A stretch of 64,000 nucleotides of DNA, taken from positions 1 to 64,000 of the forward strand of contig CAUYLG010071372.1 in the NCBI GenBank assembly GCA_963573385.1, in the 5' to 3' direction. This document shows positions 1 to 10,845 of the stretch, piece after piece (position 1 is the first letter of the stretch; each line of letters begins with the position of its first letter). A program made the translations under genes and the position numbers. This DNA comes from Cacajao melanocephalus. Lineage: Eukaryota > Chordata > Mammalia > Primates > Pitheciidae. The notes under the pieces are model-generated. The model was not told the DNA's origin and searched no databases. It saw only the letters and a list, made by a program, of their open reading frames with translations.

Positions 1-366
1 ACTCCCACTACAACCCAGATGATGTGCAGACTAAGGCTTATCTTGACTTCTGTAAATCACGTAGATAACAATCGAAGTGACAATATATCCACAATGTGGC
101 CTCTGGCCCTGGGAATGTCCGGAGACCCGCACTCCCCTCTCTGCCCGGGAGATGATTTACGGGACCCCCTAAATGTCTGAATCCCTTCACACCCACCCCC
201 CACCACATACCCTTACCAGAGAGAAAGGTATAAAAGGTATTGACACCCTCCCTCCGGGGCCACAGGTTGGAGAGACGTGAGTCCTCTGTGGTCGCTGGCA
301 ATAAAGACCCTACAATTTGGCCTACTTTTGTCTTGGTGTTAACTTTCTATGCTCGGTTCAGTACAA
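1..366 (+). mobile_element. Endogenous retrovirus LTR (class I-like), left end cut by window edge
   Basis: The right part of this stretch is built like a retroviral LTR: a TATA box near 229, a polyadenylation signal near 300, a T-rich U5-like segment and a terminal CA just before the next element begins. The short spacing between TATA box and AATAAA suggests a short R region, as in gammaretrovirus-like (ERV1) LTRs. I cannot name the family. Where U3 begins is unclear, and the first 50 bases could belong to something else. Confidence 0.55.
229..305 (+). promoter_or_regulatory. LTR TATA box (229-235) and AATAAA signal (300-305)
   Basis: TATAAAA lies at 229-235 and AATAAA at 300-305, the order and spacing expected of a U3/R boundary and an R-located polyadenylation signal. 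Whether this LTR still drives transcription cannot be told from sequence. Confidence 0.55.
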
Positions 367-740
367 CAATACGGTTTGGTGGTGTCTCTCCCCAAATCTC
401 ATCTTGAATTGTAGTTCCCATAATCCCCATGTGTCCTGGCAGGGACCAGGTAGAAATACTTGAATCATGAAGGTGGTTTCCCCCATCCTGTTCTTGTGAC
501 AGTGAGTTAGCTCTCAGGAGATCTGTTAGCTTATAAGGGGCTTCCCCCTTCACTGAGCACTCACATTTTTCCCTCTCCTGCTGCCATGTGAAGAAGGATG
601 TGTTTTCTTCAACTTCTGTCATAATTGTAAGTTTCCTGAAGTATCCCCAGCCATGCAGAACGGTGAGTCAATTAAACCTTTTTTCAAGTTACCCAATGTC
701 AGATATGTCTTCATTAGCAGCGTGAGAATTGGCTAATACA
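367..740 (+). mobile_element. THE1/MST-type LTR (ERVL-MaLR), sense
   Basis: The stretch follows the MaLR LTR pattern: a GGTTTGG start, CCCAAATCTCATCTTGAATTG at about 393, a TGAATCATG block, a GAGATCTG block, an ATTAAACC segment near 673, and the end GGCTAATACA at 740. The first bases are eroded at the junction with the upstream LTR. It is followed directly by the matching internal region, so this is the 5' LTR of a partial element. Confidence 0.85.
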
Positions 741-1545
741 GTAAATTAGTACCAGGTAGTGAAGTTCTGTTGGAAATATACCTGAAAATGTGGAAGCAAC
801 TTTGGAACTGGGTAGCAGGCCTAGGCTGGAAGGTTCTGGAGGCTCAGAAGAAGACAGGAAGATGTGGGATAGTTTGGGACTTCCAAGAGACTTGCTGAAT
901 GGCTTTCACTAAAATGTTGATAGTGATATGAAAAATAGAGTTCTGGTTGGAGTGGTCTCACATGGAGATGAGAAACTTGTTGGAAACTGGAGCAAAGGTG
1001 AGTCTTGTTATGCATTAGCAATGAGACAGGTGGAATTTTGCCTTTGCCCTAGAGATCTTTGGAACTTTGAACTTGAGACAGATAATTTATGGTATCTGGC
1101 AGAAGAAATTTCTAAGCAGCAAAGCATTCAAGAGGAAGCAGAGCATAAAAGTTTGGAAACTTTGCAGCCTGTCGATGTGATAGAAAATAAAAGCCAATTT
1201 TCTGGGGAGAAATTCAAGCCAGCTGCGGAAATTTGCATAATTAACGAAGAGATGAATGTTAATCACCAAGAAAATGGGGAAAATGTCTTCAAGGCATGTT
1301 AGAGATCTTCACAGCAGCCCCTCCCATCAGAGACCCAAAGGCCTAGAAGGAAAAAAAATGATTTTGTGGGTTGGGCCAAGGGGACCCCTGCTCTATGCAG
1401 CCTGGGGACACTGTGGTCTGCCTCTCAGCTGCTTCAGCTCCAGCTGTGCCTAAAAGGGGCCAAGGTACAGCTCGGGCCATTGCTTCAGAGGGTACAAGCC
1501 GCAAGCCTTAAGCCAGAGGGTGGCTTACATGTGGTGGCTTACATG
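741..1545 (+). mobile_element. THE1-type internal region, 3' truncated
   Basis: It begins GTAAATTAGTACCAGG, the usual start of the MaLR interior. The same sequence in reverse complement is seen in the elements at 9785-12409, 41203-43900 and 57702-59995. A 124-residue open frame at 928-1302 is a remnant of the degenerate MaLR reading frame, rich in Glu and Lys and with no intact enzyme. The interior stops after about 800 bases, next to HERV-L sequence, and no 3' LTR of this element is seen. Confidence 0.75.
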
Positions 1546-1679
1546 AGGTACGTTTTCGGTTGTATGAAGGATAGTTTTATTATGTTAGGTGTAATTATGG
1601 GCTTATTATCATTTTTATTTGAAGATTTTTGTATGATCTCAAGAGATGTGTATGGGTTCAAGTTGATAAGGGGGGGGTT
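1546..1679 (+). mobile_element. HERV-L internal 3' end with polypurine tract
   Basis: These bases lie immediately upstream of an MLT2A LTR and end in a G-rich run (AAG plus a run of G at 1668-1677), the position and composition of a plus-strand polypurine primer. The family assignment rests mainly on adjacency to the LTR and on remembered similarity of the segment around 1640-1665. Confidence 0.5.
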
Positions 1680-2139
1680 TGTGATGGTTAGTATGAGGGC
1701 CAACTTGATTGAATTGAAGGATACAAAGCATTGATCCTGGGTGTGTCTGTGAGGTCCTCGGTGTGTCTGTGAGGTCCTGGGTGTGTCTGTGAGGGTGTTA
1801 CCAAAGAAGATTAACATTTGAATCAATGCACTGGGAAAGGTCGACCCACCCTTAATCTGAGTGGGCACAATCTAATTAGCTGCCAGTGCAGCTAAATATA
1901 GGCAGGCAGAAAAATGTGAAAAAAGAAACTGGCCTATCCTCCCAGTCTACATCTTCCTCCCGTGTTGGATGCTTCCTGCTGTCAAACATCAGACTCCAAG
2001 TTCTTTGGCTTTGGGACTTGGGCTGGCTTCCTTGCTCCTCAGCTTACAGATAGCCTATTGTACAACCTTGTGATCGTGTGAGTTAATACTCAATAAACTC
2101 ATATTAGTTCTGTCCCTCTAGAGAACCGTGACTTATACA
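1680..2139 (+). mobile_element. MLT2A-type LTR (ERVL), 3' LTR
   Basis: It starts TGTGATGGTTA and ends ACTTATACA, and carries MLT2A blocks such as CTGGGTGTGTCTGTGAGG, TTAACATTTGAATCA, TGGATGCTTCCTGC and TCTGTCCCTCTAGAGAAC. AATAAACTC near 2092 gives the polyadenylation signal. The block at 1737-1795 is present three times in tandem, where one copy would be usual. Confidence 0.82.
1737..1795 (+). repeat. Three tandem copies of a 20-bp unit inside the MLT2A LTR
   Basis: Units at 1737-1756, 1757-1776 and 1777-1795 share GGTGTGTCTGTGAGG with one or two base differences. It is a local expansion of a normal LTR segment. Confidence 0.9.
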
Positions 2140-2149
2140 ATACTGATTA

Positions 2150-2250
2150 GCTAGCTTTTCTCTGGATAAATACTCTGTAGTGGAATTCTTGGATTGTATA
2201 GTAGTTCTATTTTTAGTTTTTAAAGAATCTCTCACACTGCATTTCACAAC
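2150..2250 (-). mobile_element. L1 fragment, antisense (ORF2 C-terminal region)
   Basis: The reverse complement reads like the L1 stretch ending in the 'ACCCAGCAATCC...TGGGTAT' region of late ORF2. It is short and diverged, and abuts sense-oriented L1 sequence. Confidence 0.5.
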
Positions 2251-2261
2251 CTTAACCCTAA

Positions 2262-2925
2262 CCTTACAAATATGATCATCACACTCAATTCAGAAAGAGC
2301 ATTTGATAAAATTCAACATTCCTTCCTTAAAAAAAAATTAAAACTCTCAACAAATTAGTTATAGAAGGAACACATCTCAAGACATAAAGACTATGTCTGA
2401 AAAATGCAAAGCTAACATCATACTGAATGAGGAAAAGTTAAAAGTATCTCTGCTAAGAACTGGAATAAAACAAGGATGCTCACTTTTACCATTCATTCAA
2501 CACAGTTTTGGAAGAACTAGCCAGAGCAATTAGGCAAAAGAAAGAAATAAAGAGCATCCAAATTAGAAACTAGGAAGTCAAATTGTCCCTCTTTGCAGAT
2601 GATATGATCTTATGTATAAGAAATCTAAAGTCTCTACCAAAAATATTTTTAGAACTGATAAATTGATTCAGTAAAGTTGCAGGATACAAAATAAAACATA
2701 CAAAAATCAGTTGCATTTCTATATAACAAGGGTAAAGTAGCTGGAAAAAAAAACCAAGAAAGTAATCCCATTTATAATATCCAAAACAATACCTAATAAT
2801 AAGTCTAGACAAGGAGATGAAAGATTTCTACAATATGAGCTACAGAACACTGATGAAAACATTAAAGAGGAGACACACACACACACAGAAACACATTCTA
2901 TGATCATGGACTGGAGATCATATAG
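2262..2925 (+). pseudogene. L1M ORF2 reverse-transcriptase fragment
   Basis: It aligns by eye to the middle of L1 ORF2, the reverse-transcriptase domain that copies L1 RNA at the nick in target DNA. The catalytic FADD motif is legible at 2592-2603, followed by hydrophobic residues, and the later segment matches the region after the active site. Frames are broken by stops and indels, there is no ORF2 start or 3' UTR, and it is a dead fragment of an old L1M. Confidence 0.78.
2872..2893. repeat. Short (AC)n tract
   Basis: About eight AC dinucleotides interrupt the L1 fragment just before its end. Confidence 0.85.
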
Positions 2926-2983
2926 TTTTGACTAAAATATAATAGTAATAAACATGATGAGAAGTGATTTGACTCAGGACATA

Positions 2984-3621
2984 CAGTAGTTTCCCTTATC
3001 CTCAGTTTCACTTTCCTGGGTTTCAGTTACCAGCAGTCACAGTCCAAAAATATTACATTACTACTTTTGTGCTTTGGGACTATTAAGTAAAAAACAAGTG
3101 ACTTGAACAAAAACACTGTCATCCCATCACAGTCAATCTGATAAATCAAGACTGCCAATAAGTGACTAATGACAATCTGAGCAGGACAGAGCAGAATGAT
3201 GTTAAATTTAAGCATGCTACTAAGAATGCCACTCAATTTAAAATTTATGAGATATTTATTTCTGAAATTTTCCATTTATGTCATAATGCCTATGTCATTC
3301 CCCTCAGTCTTTTTACATAGGCATTTTATCATCTCACATCATCACAAGAAGAGGGGTGAGCAGAGAACAATAAGATATTTTGAGAGAAAGTGATACAGTA
3401 TTCATATAACTTGTATTATAATATATTACTATAATTGTTCTATTTTATTATTGGTTATGTTGTTAATCTCTTAGTATGCCTAATTTATAAATTACGCTAT
3501 CATAGGTGTGTATGCATACAAAGAAAATACTGTATACAGGGTTTGTAACTATCTGTGGTTTCAGGCGTCTACTGGGGGGTATCAGGATTTATCACATGTG
3601 AACAAAAGAAGAGTACTATGA
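2984..3621 (-). mobile_element. Tigger-type DNA transposon (TcMar), internally deleted
   Basis: The left end, starting CAGTAG and followed by CCTTATCC and GTTTCAGTTACC blocks, matches Tigger terminal inverted repeats. The right end carries CTATCTGTGGTTTCAGGC and finishes in TACTATG, a degraded inverse. Around 3068-3095 the reverse complement resembles the start of the Tigger transposase gene, so the coding strand is minus. The transposase is only a short remnant, making this a non-autonomous or deleted copy. The exact subfamily is not fixed. Confidence 0.75.
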
Positions 3622-3739
3622 TTTAAATATAGTCAGCAGGGTTGCTGATGAATTTTACATGAGGCACTAAAGAAAAGGAAGAAACTCCAACATCCAGGTA
3701 AATGTTGGCACCATCATTAAATGAAGGGAAGCTGGGGGA

Positions 3740-4440
3740 GGGGCACGTTTCAAAAGGCTGTGTTAAACAGGAATTTAGTTTTGAACATGTTAAATTTAAA
3801 ATGCTTATTAGACATCCGAGTGGGAATATCAAGTAGACAGCCGAATACGAGTGTGAAGTATAAGAGGGAAGTCTGAGCCAGAAGGATATCTTTGGAAGTG
3901 TATCAATTAATGTAACTTTAGCTACAAGTAACAGAATAACCAGCTGAACATATTTCTAACAATCAGAAGTGATTCTCTTGTATAATAAGAAATTCAGAAA
4001 TGAGACTTTCAGATTTAATAAGTTTAGCAATTCACTGAATCATCAAGACCCAAGTTTCTTTTATTTTTCTGCTTTCCCATATTGAATGTAGTGATTTATA
4101 ATGCCATAGTTAAAAGATGACTACAGTAGTTATAAGTACCATATGTAAATGAACATATTAAAGGCAGAGAAAGAGAATGTTTCAGGAAAAGGGAGTCATA
4201 AACTGTACTAAGTATTACTCATTGTTCAAGGAAAATGGGGTATGAGAACTGATTATTGGATTTTAAAACAAAAGTCTTTGATGACCATGACAAGAATAAT
4301 TTCAGTGGATCGTGAAGAAAATAAACTCTGATGGTAGTGGGTTCAAGAAAGAAGTGGTGAGGAGGTAGAAGACAACTCTTTTGATGAGTTCTAAGTAACA
4401 TTAGTGAACTTTTAAAGTAGTCTGAAATTCAGGTGAAATG
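3740..4440 (-). mobile_element. L2-like LINE fragments, antisense, interrupted near 3905-4150
   Basis: The segment around 3780-3870 (TTTGAACATGTTAAATTTAAAATG..., then GACATCCGAGTGGG) and that at 4180-4430 match remembered L2 antisense phrases. Between them lies about 245 bases of another old repeat I cannot name. Heavily diverged. Confidence 0.45.
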
Positions 4441-4635
4441 GTTGGGCCGGATATATATTACTGAAAAACAGCCATCATAAATAGGAACATTGAGAGTGGA
4501 TGTGAGAGAGACTGCCTCAAAAATCATAGCAACTATTAGAACAATAGCCCTGTAAACATTTGGAGTCTTTTCCAACCACAATCTGACACAGCATGTTTAG
4601 GCATATTAAAGGAGGTGTGCAGAATACAATGGAGG

Positions 4636-5200
4636 CTACTATCCTTTTTAATTTACTCTTAAATTTCAAATTAATATATGCTTACCCTATCAAGTTAATA
4701 AAATTCACAGATACAACAGAAAAAAAACCCCAATCTCCTTTTGTGTCACTATACTTTCTTTATGACTGTAAACAGATATAGATGGTTATTTGCCTATCAA
4801 GCTATCTATCTACGTATGTACTGTACAATCTTTTCCTTTTCCTTCACTGAGTTTGCACTAAATCATGCTTCACAGAGTCCTGTTAGTTGATACCTATAGA
4901 TCTAGCTCATTTAAAAAATACCTACATAATATTATATCAAATTTTCCTAATTTTAAGTCTTTGGCAGTTGTTTCTCGTTGTTGTGTTGTGAGTTCTGGCC
5001 ACTACAAAGAATACACTTAGACATACATACATAACATTTTTCTTATGTTTGTGTTATAGATATGCAACATAGAAAATGCTAAGTCAAAAATTATGTACAT
5101 TTTTACATTTTGATAGAACCTGCCAGATTATTTCTAAAACAATATTTGTAGCCATTTACATTTCCTTCAGTGATAAAAGAAGGTGCATGTGTTCTTGGGA
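4636..5200 (-). mobile_element. Possible old L1M fragment, antisense
   Basis: The part at 5070-5190 resembles the antisense L1M phrase 'TGGGTCAAAAGGTATGTGC...GATAGATATTGCC'. The rest is too diverged to assign. Confidence 0.35.
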
Positions 5201-6789
5201 CTTCCTAATAAGTATACCACCTCTCCATTCTAATACATCAACCTGCAGGACAGATCCTCAGCACTGTCAGAACAAGTCACTGTCTTAGCGATCCATCTCT
5301 ATGTGCAGCTCTTCATCATGTCCCTTGAATGAACTAGGGCTTATCAAGGTTGGAGAATTATTGCTTTATTCATTCTGTATCCACTGAGGCCGAGGCCCCA
5401 AGCACTGGGTCAAAGGACAAGTTTAGGACAGGTCTCTGGGTCCAAATTTAACAAGTATTCCCAAATTTACACTTGGAAGATTAAAACTGTTTGAAGAAAG
5501 CTAGGAAGCTATATAATAATACTACATCCAAGTGAGAATTAGAGTAACTCAGAGCCAAATTCAGGTACTCCCACCTATAGAAAATAATATAGAAAAGAAA
5601 TGAAGCAATTGTCCTTACAAAGCAATTTCAAAAAAAAAACATTTATTTGCTATTTTGTAGACTACCTTACACAGAACTTTAAACCTACCCCAGATTGCCT
5701 TAACCTGGAAATGAAGACATTTAGTAAACTCATATTTAGCTTCCCCCACCATGTTTTATCAATATCATAATAACAATGTTGCCAGTAACACATGTGAAAT
5801 AAATGTTTGTAGATGGACAATTACAATGCCCAATAAGATGATGTCTCCATTACTTATATGCCTCACAAATAGAAATGTAAATGCACAGGGAAATCAATAT
5901 AATAAAAATATCAATGCTCAGTTTATTCTTCAAGGTAGCAAACTAAATAATTTCAAAAGTATGGATGTGCAACATGATCAGGAGAATTAAAAATTCAGAA
6001 CATCCTGTATTTATAAACTCAATGCAAATGCAACACTGATTTTTATAAAGCTTAATGTGTGTTTGTGTCTGTGTGTGCACACACATGCATGTGTGACATC
6101 CACATTGTAAAAATTAAAAATAACTTTCCTAACTTCCCAAGTTTGAGTTCTCTAGGTATATGTCAATATTGGGTGCTTCGTTGGTAGACATCTCTTGAAG
6201 AGAGGATTTCATAAAAAATATGGTGGTGAAAATCAACGGTTCCTCTCCCACCAACATTATCTCAAAGGTAGTGGCTGGTTATAAATTAAAAACTGAGGAG
6301 CAGAGAATCCATCAGCTGAGTTTAAAGCCATTCCCAATAAGCATATTTATATGTGTACACAAATCTAAAAGTCCTGCATATTATATAAGGCTTTGCAAAT
6401 TGCTCTATTCTCTTCATTGTACATGCCCCTGAATATCATACTCTCAGATTGACTTGGAAAATAATTCCAGTCTATGTGAATAGACACCTTAATTCCCTAT
6501 TTTCCCTGGTGTGACATCTTTAGTACATACCACCACATCGTGCACAGATCAGGAGCTAGAGGATTATTGTGAAAAATCCAAGAAATTATGAATTGTAGTT
6601 AATAAGGTAATTTTGTTTTTTATTTCCTTCTGTGAATTTCCTGTGGGCTTCTCTTTTTGTGATTAATTTTTCTTTATTTGTTTTTATTTATTTGGTTGTT
6701 TTTAGATGAAATACGTAATAGTAAAAAAAAAAAGAAAAAAAAAGAGGTTTAAGTTTCATAGCCACACAGATAGCCCTAAGTTGAATCTT
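5201..6789. other. Unassigned AT-rich sequence
   Basis: I see no gene or recognisable repeat apart from a short TG/CA-rich patch at 6055-6092 and an A-rich tract at 6722-6744. The open frames present (for example at 5751-5990) show no family resemblance. Confidence 0.6.
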
Positions 6790-6920
6790 TAAGTTGCTAT
6801 TTTCTAGTTGTTAAATTATCTTGAATAATGTCATCATTTCTTCATCTGTTAAATAGAGATAATGATAGAGCCTATCTCACAGAGTTATTATGAAGAGTAA
6901 TTAAAATAATGCAAACGAAA
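6790..6920 (+). mobile_element. MIR SINE, sense
   Basis: The MIR core phrase 'TTTCTTCATCTGTTAAATAG...GATAATGATAG...CTATCTCACAGAGTTATTATGA' is clear; both ends are eroded. Confidence 0.7.
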
Positions 6921-7389
6921 TTGTAGAAAAAAATAAGAGAGAAAGGAGCAAGAGATTTACAAAACAAAATTAATAAACAAAATGACAATAGTAAGTTCTG
7001 ATCTATCAATAATTATTTTGAATGTAAAGTAGGTTGTGATGTGGCAGGGATGTGAAATAAGTTAATTTTTACTACTCACATAACTATGCTCCATTGCTCT
7101 AAAGCAAGCTAACCAGAAAAGTAGACGTCAGGCATGAAATGACTTATGTGGCCTTTTCTACAGTAAATTTTAAATCCATATTTAAGGACTACTGTCTCAC
7201 TCAACAAACAGTGATAATAGATACATCTTATTTTGCTACCCAGAAGAAACATCATCATTTTTAAAGAAAGTGGGGTGGAATGGAAAAAAGGCAATGACCA
7301 CTAGCTACTGGAGGACAAAGAATAAAAAGCTTGGTAATTACAGACTGTAAGAAAATGTTATGAAATAAGTAAATCAGTGATAAGTTCGT
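6921..7389. other. Mostly unassigned; small L1M-like patch at 6955-7010
   Basis: ACAAAATGACAATAGTAAG followed by CTATCAATAATTA resembles the start of old L1 ORF2. The rest shows nothing I can name. Confidence 0.45.
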
Positions 7390-7710
7390 GAACAATGGGA
7401 GGGAAGACACAAAATTAGATAATCAAAGAAAATCTTTGAATAACTAATATTTGACCCGAAACTGAAAGTTAACAAAGTGCTTGAGGTGTTTAAAAATTAA
7501 GCAGTCAAGATGACCTAGGTATAGTGAAAAACGAGAAAAAGCTCCCAAGATAAAGTCAGTGAAGTAAAAGGGGAACATAGCAAGTTGAATTCTATAGACA
7601 AGATAAAGGTTTTTAAATTGTTTACTAATCGCAATGGGAAACCATGGGAGAGTTTGAGAAAAACATTAACATAATTTGATTTATATTTTGAAAAATAGTA
7701 CTCTACCTGC
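7390..7710 (-). mobile_element. L2 LINE fragment, antisense
   Basis: The block near 7635-7680 (AATGGGAAACCATGGGAG, AACATAATTTGATTTA) corresponds to the antisense L2 phrase ending in 'GACATGATCTGATTT'. Strongly diverged. Confidence 0.55.
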
Positions 7711-8529
7711 TGCTCTTTCTTAAAATGTGTTCTTTTGTTTTTCCATGTCTTTCTTCTAGACTCAGAACTTTTCTTATGTTATGGTTTAGATTAGTTTGTC
7801 TTCCTAAGGGCCCAACTCCTAGATTGCGCAATGCTACTTTTTTCTCACAAGTTCTGTCCAGAGGTCTAATAATCCTTGAATATTGTATCAGAAGGCAAAG
7901 TACTTGAATAATTTAGGAAAGGACTGCTTCCATGAAACTTACATATAACTTAAAACAAAGGGGAGCTGGTGGCCTGCAATATTAAGTTGTTATAACACTC
8001 CCTTCTTGTATGGACAAAGTATTAAGGTTGCTTGAAACATGCCCAAATATTTTACATTAAAAAAAAACATTTTACATTAAAAAAACTAAATAGCATTTTC
8101 TGCATTATGTGCTAAATACTATGTAACTGACTTATTTATGCAAGAAAAAGAGATAGATAGCATAGGGATGGAACAGGGTTAATTAATACTGTCTTTAATT
8201 ATAGAAGAAATGAATGTATGCATAGAAAATTTAAAGATATCTACAAACAAAATACTAGACTAATAAAGTTTTGCATGCTCACTTGATGAAAGGTCAATAT
8301 AAAAACTGCTTTTTTATAAATAGGCAATAAGATATTAGAAAATAAAATCTTTTTAAAAAAAGAAAAAGGTAAATCATAGACTAGGACAAATATTTGAAAT
8401 TCATACATATGATAAAGTATATGAATGTTTGAAAAACTTGCAAATAACAAAAACGGAAAAATTATTTGAACACTTTAAAAAATATATACGAGAGTAGCCC
8501 ATAAGTTTATGAACAAATATTTAAGATTA
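7711..8529. other. Unassigned sequence with a small direct repeat
   Basis: No gene or repeat family recognised. ACATTTTACATTAAAAAAA is nearly repeated in tandem around 8047-8087. Confidence 0.55.
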
Positions 8530-9075
8530 TTTTAATTTAGGAAAATGTAAGTTAAGACACAGAGAGATATCACTATACACACATTGGAATGACGCATATT
8601 AAAATCAATAAAAATACAAGGTTTCGGCAAAGATATGGAATAAGTGAAACTTTCATACATTGCTACTGGGACTGGAAAACAGTGTGTTCATATTGGAAAA
8701 AAAAATGTTCAGCAATTTCAAGTAAAGTTAAAGCTGTATCTGACATTATGATAGTAGCTCTCCTCCCAGGAGAAGTGAATGCCTATGCAGTTCTAGAGAC
8801 TTGAGCAGAAATATTTATGGCAGTATTACTCACAATAGCCCCAAACTGAAAACAACCCAAATGTCCATCTGGTGTATTCATGTAATTGGATACTACTCAG
8901 TAATAAAATAACAAAGTAATCATACATGAATGAATCACAAAATGTTACTCTAAGCAAAGGAAAGAAAATAATGGAGTATATATGCCATGATTTTATTAAA
9001 GTTCAAGAACAGATGCATCTAATTTATGGCAATGAATATAACAGTAGCTCTTTCCGGGGGCAGTGGTTGACTGTA
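8530..9075 (+). mobile_element. Old L1M 3' part of ORF2 and start of 3' UTR, sense
   Basis: Late L1M ORF2 phrases occur in order: a 'TTCATACATTGCTACTGGGA' region near 8653, 'GTATTACTCACAATAGCC' near 8822, 'AACCCAAATGTCCATC' near 8854 and 'GGATACTACTCAGTAATAAAATAAC' spread over 8888-8912, then a 3' UTR ending at GGCAGTGGTTGACTG. The matching end of this element reappears at 15793 after the younger L1, so the two are halves of one insertion. Confidence 0.75.
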
Positions 9076-9874
9076 AACAGACAGAAATACATTTCTGTTG
9101 CATTAGAAAGTTTCTAGGAGAAGAATCAAGTTGGCTGACTAGATGCAAAAAAGAACATCTCCCACTGAGAAACCAGACCATCAAGAAGAGTGGCGCACTC
9201 CAAGCAGAAAATCAGAAGAAAGGCATTGAGAGTGGATGGAGGAAGGATACTGACCTTGGAGTGGAACGGGAGGAAGCTGTGAAACATGCACAGGGCTGCC
9301 AAGCAGCAGGACTCATTCTTGGCTCACAGAAGCTCCTAGGGAAGCAGTGACTTCAATAGTCAAGAAGTGGCCCACTCTCACCCTGGGTTCCCAGAAGCCC
9401 AGTTGCCAGAGACCCCACAAGACCCATGGATAGAGAGAGCTACTTAGAGAGGTGGTAGGGACAGGACTCCCATCTGTGTGGAGCCCAGAGGGTTTGGCAC
9501 AGGAATGACTGCAATGAAGCACACCTAGGGATGCCCATCTGCCAAGGCTTGTGACACTCCTCTAGCTGAATTTTACCTTTGTTGACTATTGAACCTGGGT
9601 AAAGCAGGGCAATCTTTCTCATGGAACGGGGCAATTTTAATCTGAGTACCCCACTGCCTGCCATCCTCTCCTGGGGTCTATGCCTGGTCATGTCCACTTG
9701 TACTGCAGCCTCAGATGCTCAGTTGGGATGCTTCCTGGTGGCTGCCACCACAGCTCCTTCACCAGTGAACCACACCTGACCATTTGTATTAGTCTGTTTT
9801 CATACCACTATAAAGAACTGTCCGAAACTGGGTAATTTCTAAAGGAAAGAGGTTTAATTGACTCACTGTGCAGC

Positions 9875-9887
9875 ATGGCTAGGGAGG
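9875..9887 (-). promoter_or_regulatory. Near match to the THE1/PRDM9 13-mer hotspot motif
   Basis: On the minus strand these bases read CCTCCCTAGCCAT. The degenerate hotspot motif CCNCCNTNNCCNC is satisfied at all fixed positions but the last (T in place of C). Confidence 0.5.
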
Positions 9888-10530
9888 CCTCAGAAACTTA
9901 AAATCATGGTGGAAGTGGAAGCAAATACTTCTGTCTTCACAAGGTGGCAGCAAGGAGAAGTGCCAAGCAAAAGGAGAAAAGCCCCACTTGAAACCATCAG
10001 ATCTCATGAGAACTCACTCACTATCATGAGAACAGCATGGGGGAAACTGCCCCTATAATTCATTTACCTCCATCTGGTCTCTCCCTTGACATGTGGGGAT
10101 TGTGGGGATTTGGGAGATTACAATTCAAGAAGAGATCTGCATGGGAATACAAAGCCTAACCATATTATTCCTCCCCTGTCCCCTCCCAAATCTCATGTCC
10201 CTTTCACATTTCAAAACCAACCATGCTTTCCCAACAGTCCCCCAAAGTCTTGATTCATTCCAGCATTAACCCAAAAGTCCAAGTCCAAAGTCTCATCTGA
10301 GACAAGGCAAGTCTCTTCTGCCTATGAGCCTATAAAATCAAAAGCAAGTTAGTCCCTTGCAAGATACAATGCATCAGATAAATGCTTCCACACCAAATGG
10401 GAAACAGGAATCAGATAAATGCTCCCATACCAAAAGGGAAAAATTGGCCAAAACAAAGGGACTATAGACCCCATGCAAGTCCAAAATCCAATAGGGCAGT
10501 CATTGACTCTTAAAGCTTCTAAATAATATC

Positions 10531-10845
<315 letters not shown>

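Noticed and set aside
928..1302. 124-residue frame in the THE1 interior as a retroviral gag gene
   Set aside because: MaLR interiors carry only a degenerate frame; this piece has no recognisable Gag or enzyme motifs and the element is truncated.
2250..2270. Interstitial telomere repeat
   Set aside because: Only about two diverged TAACCC-type units; far too short to mean anything.
3040..3290. Apparent inversion of the Tigger interior relative to its ends
   Set aside because: The order I see also fits non-autonomous Tigger relatives read on the minus strand, so no special rearrangement need be assumed without a consensus alignment.
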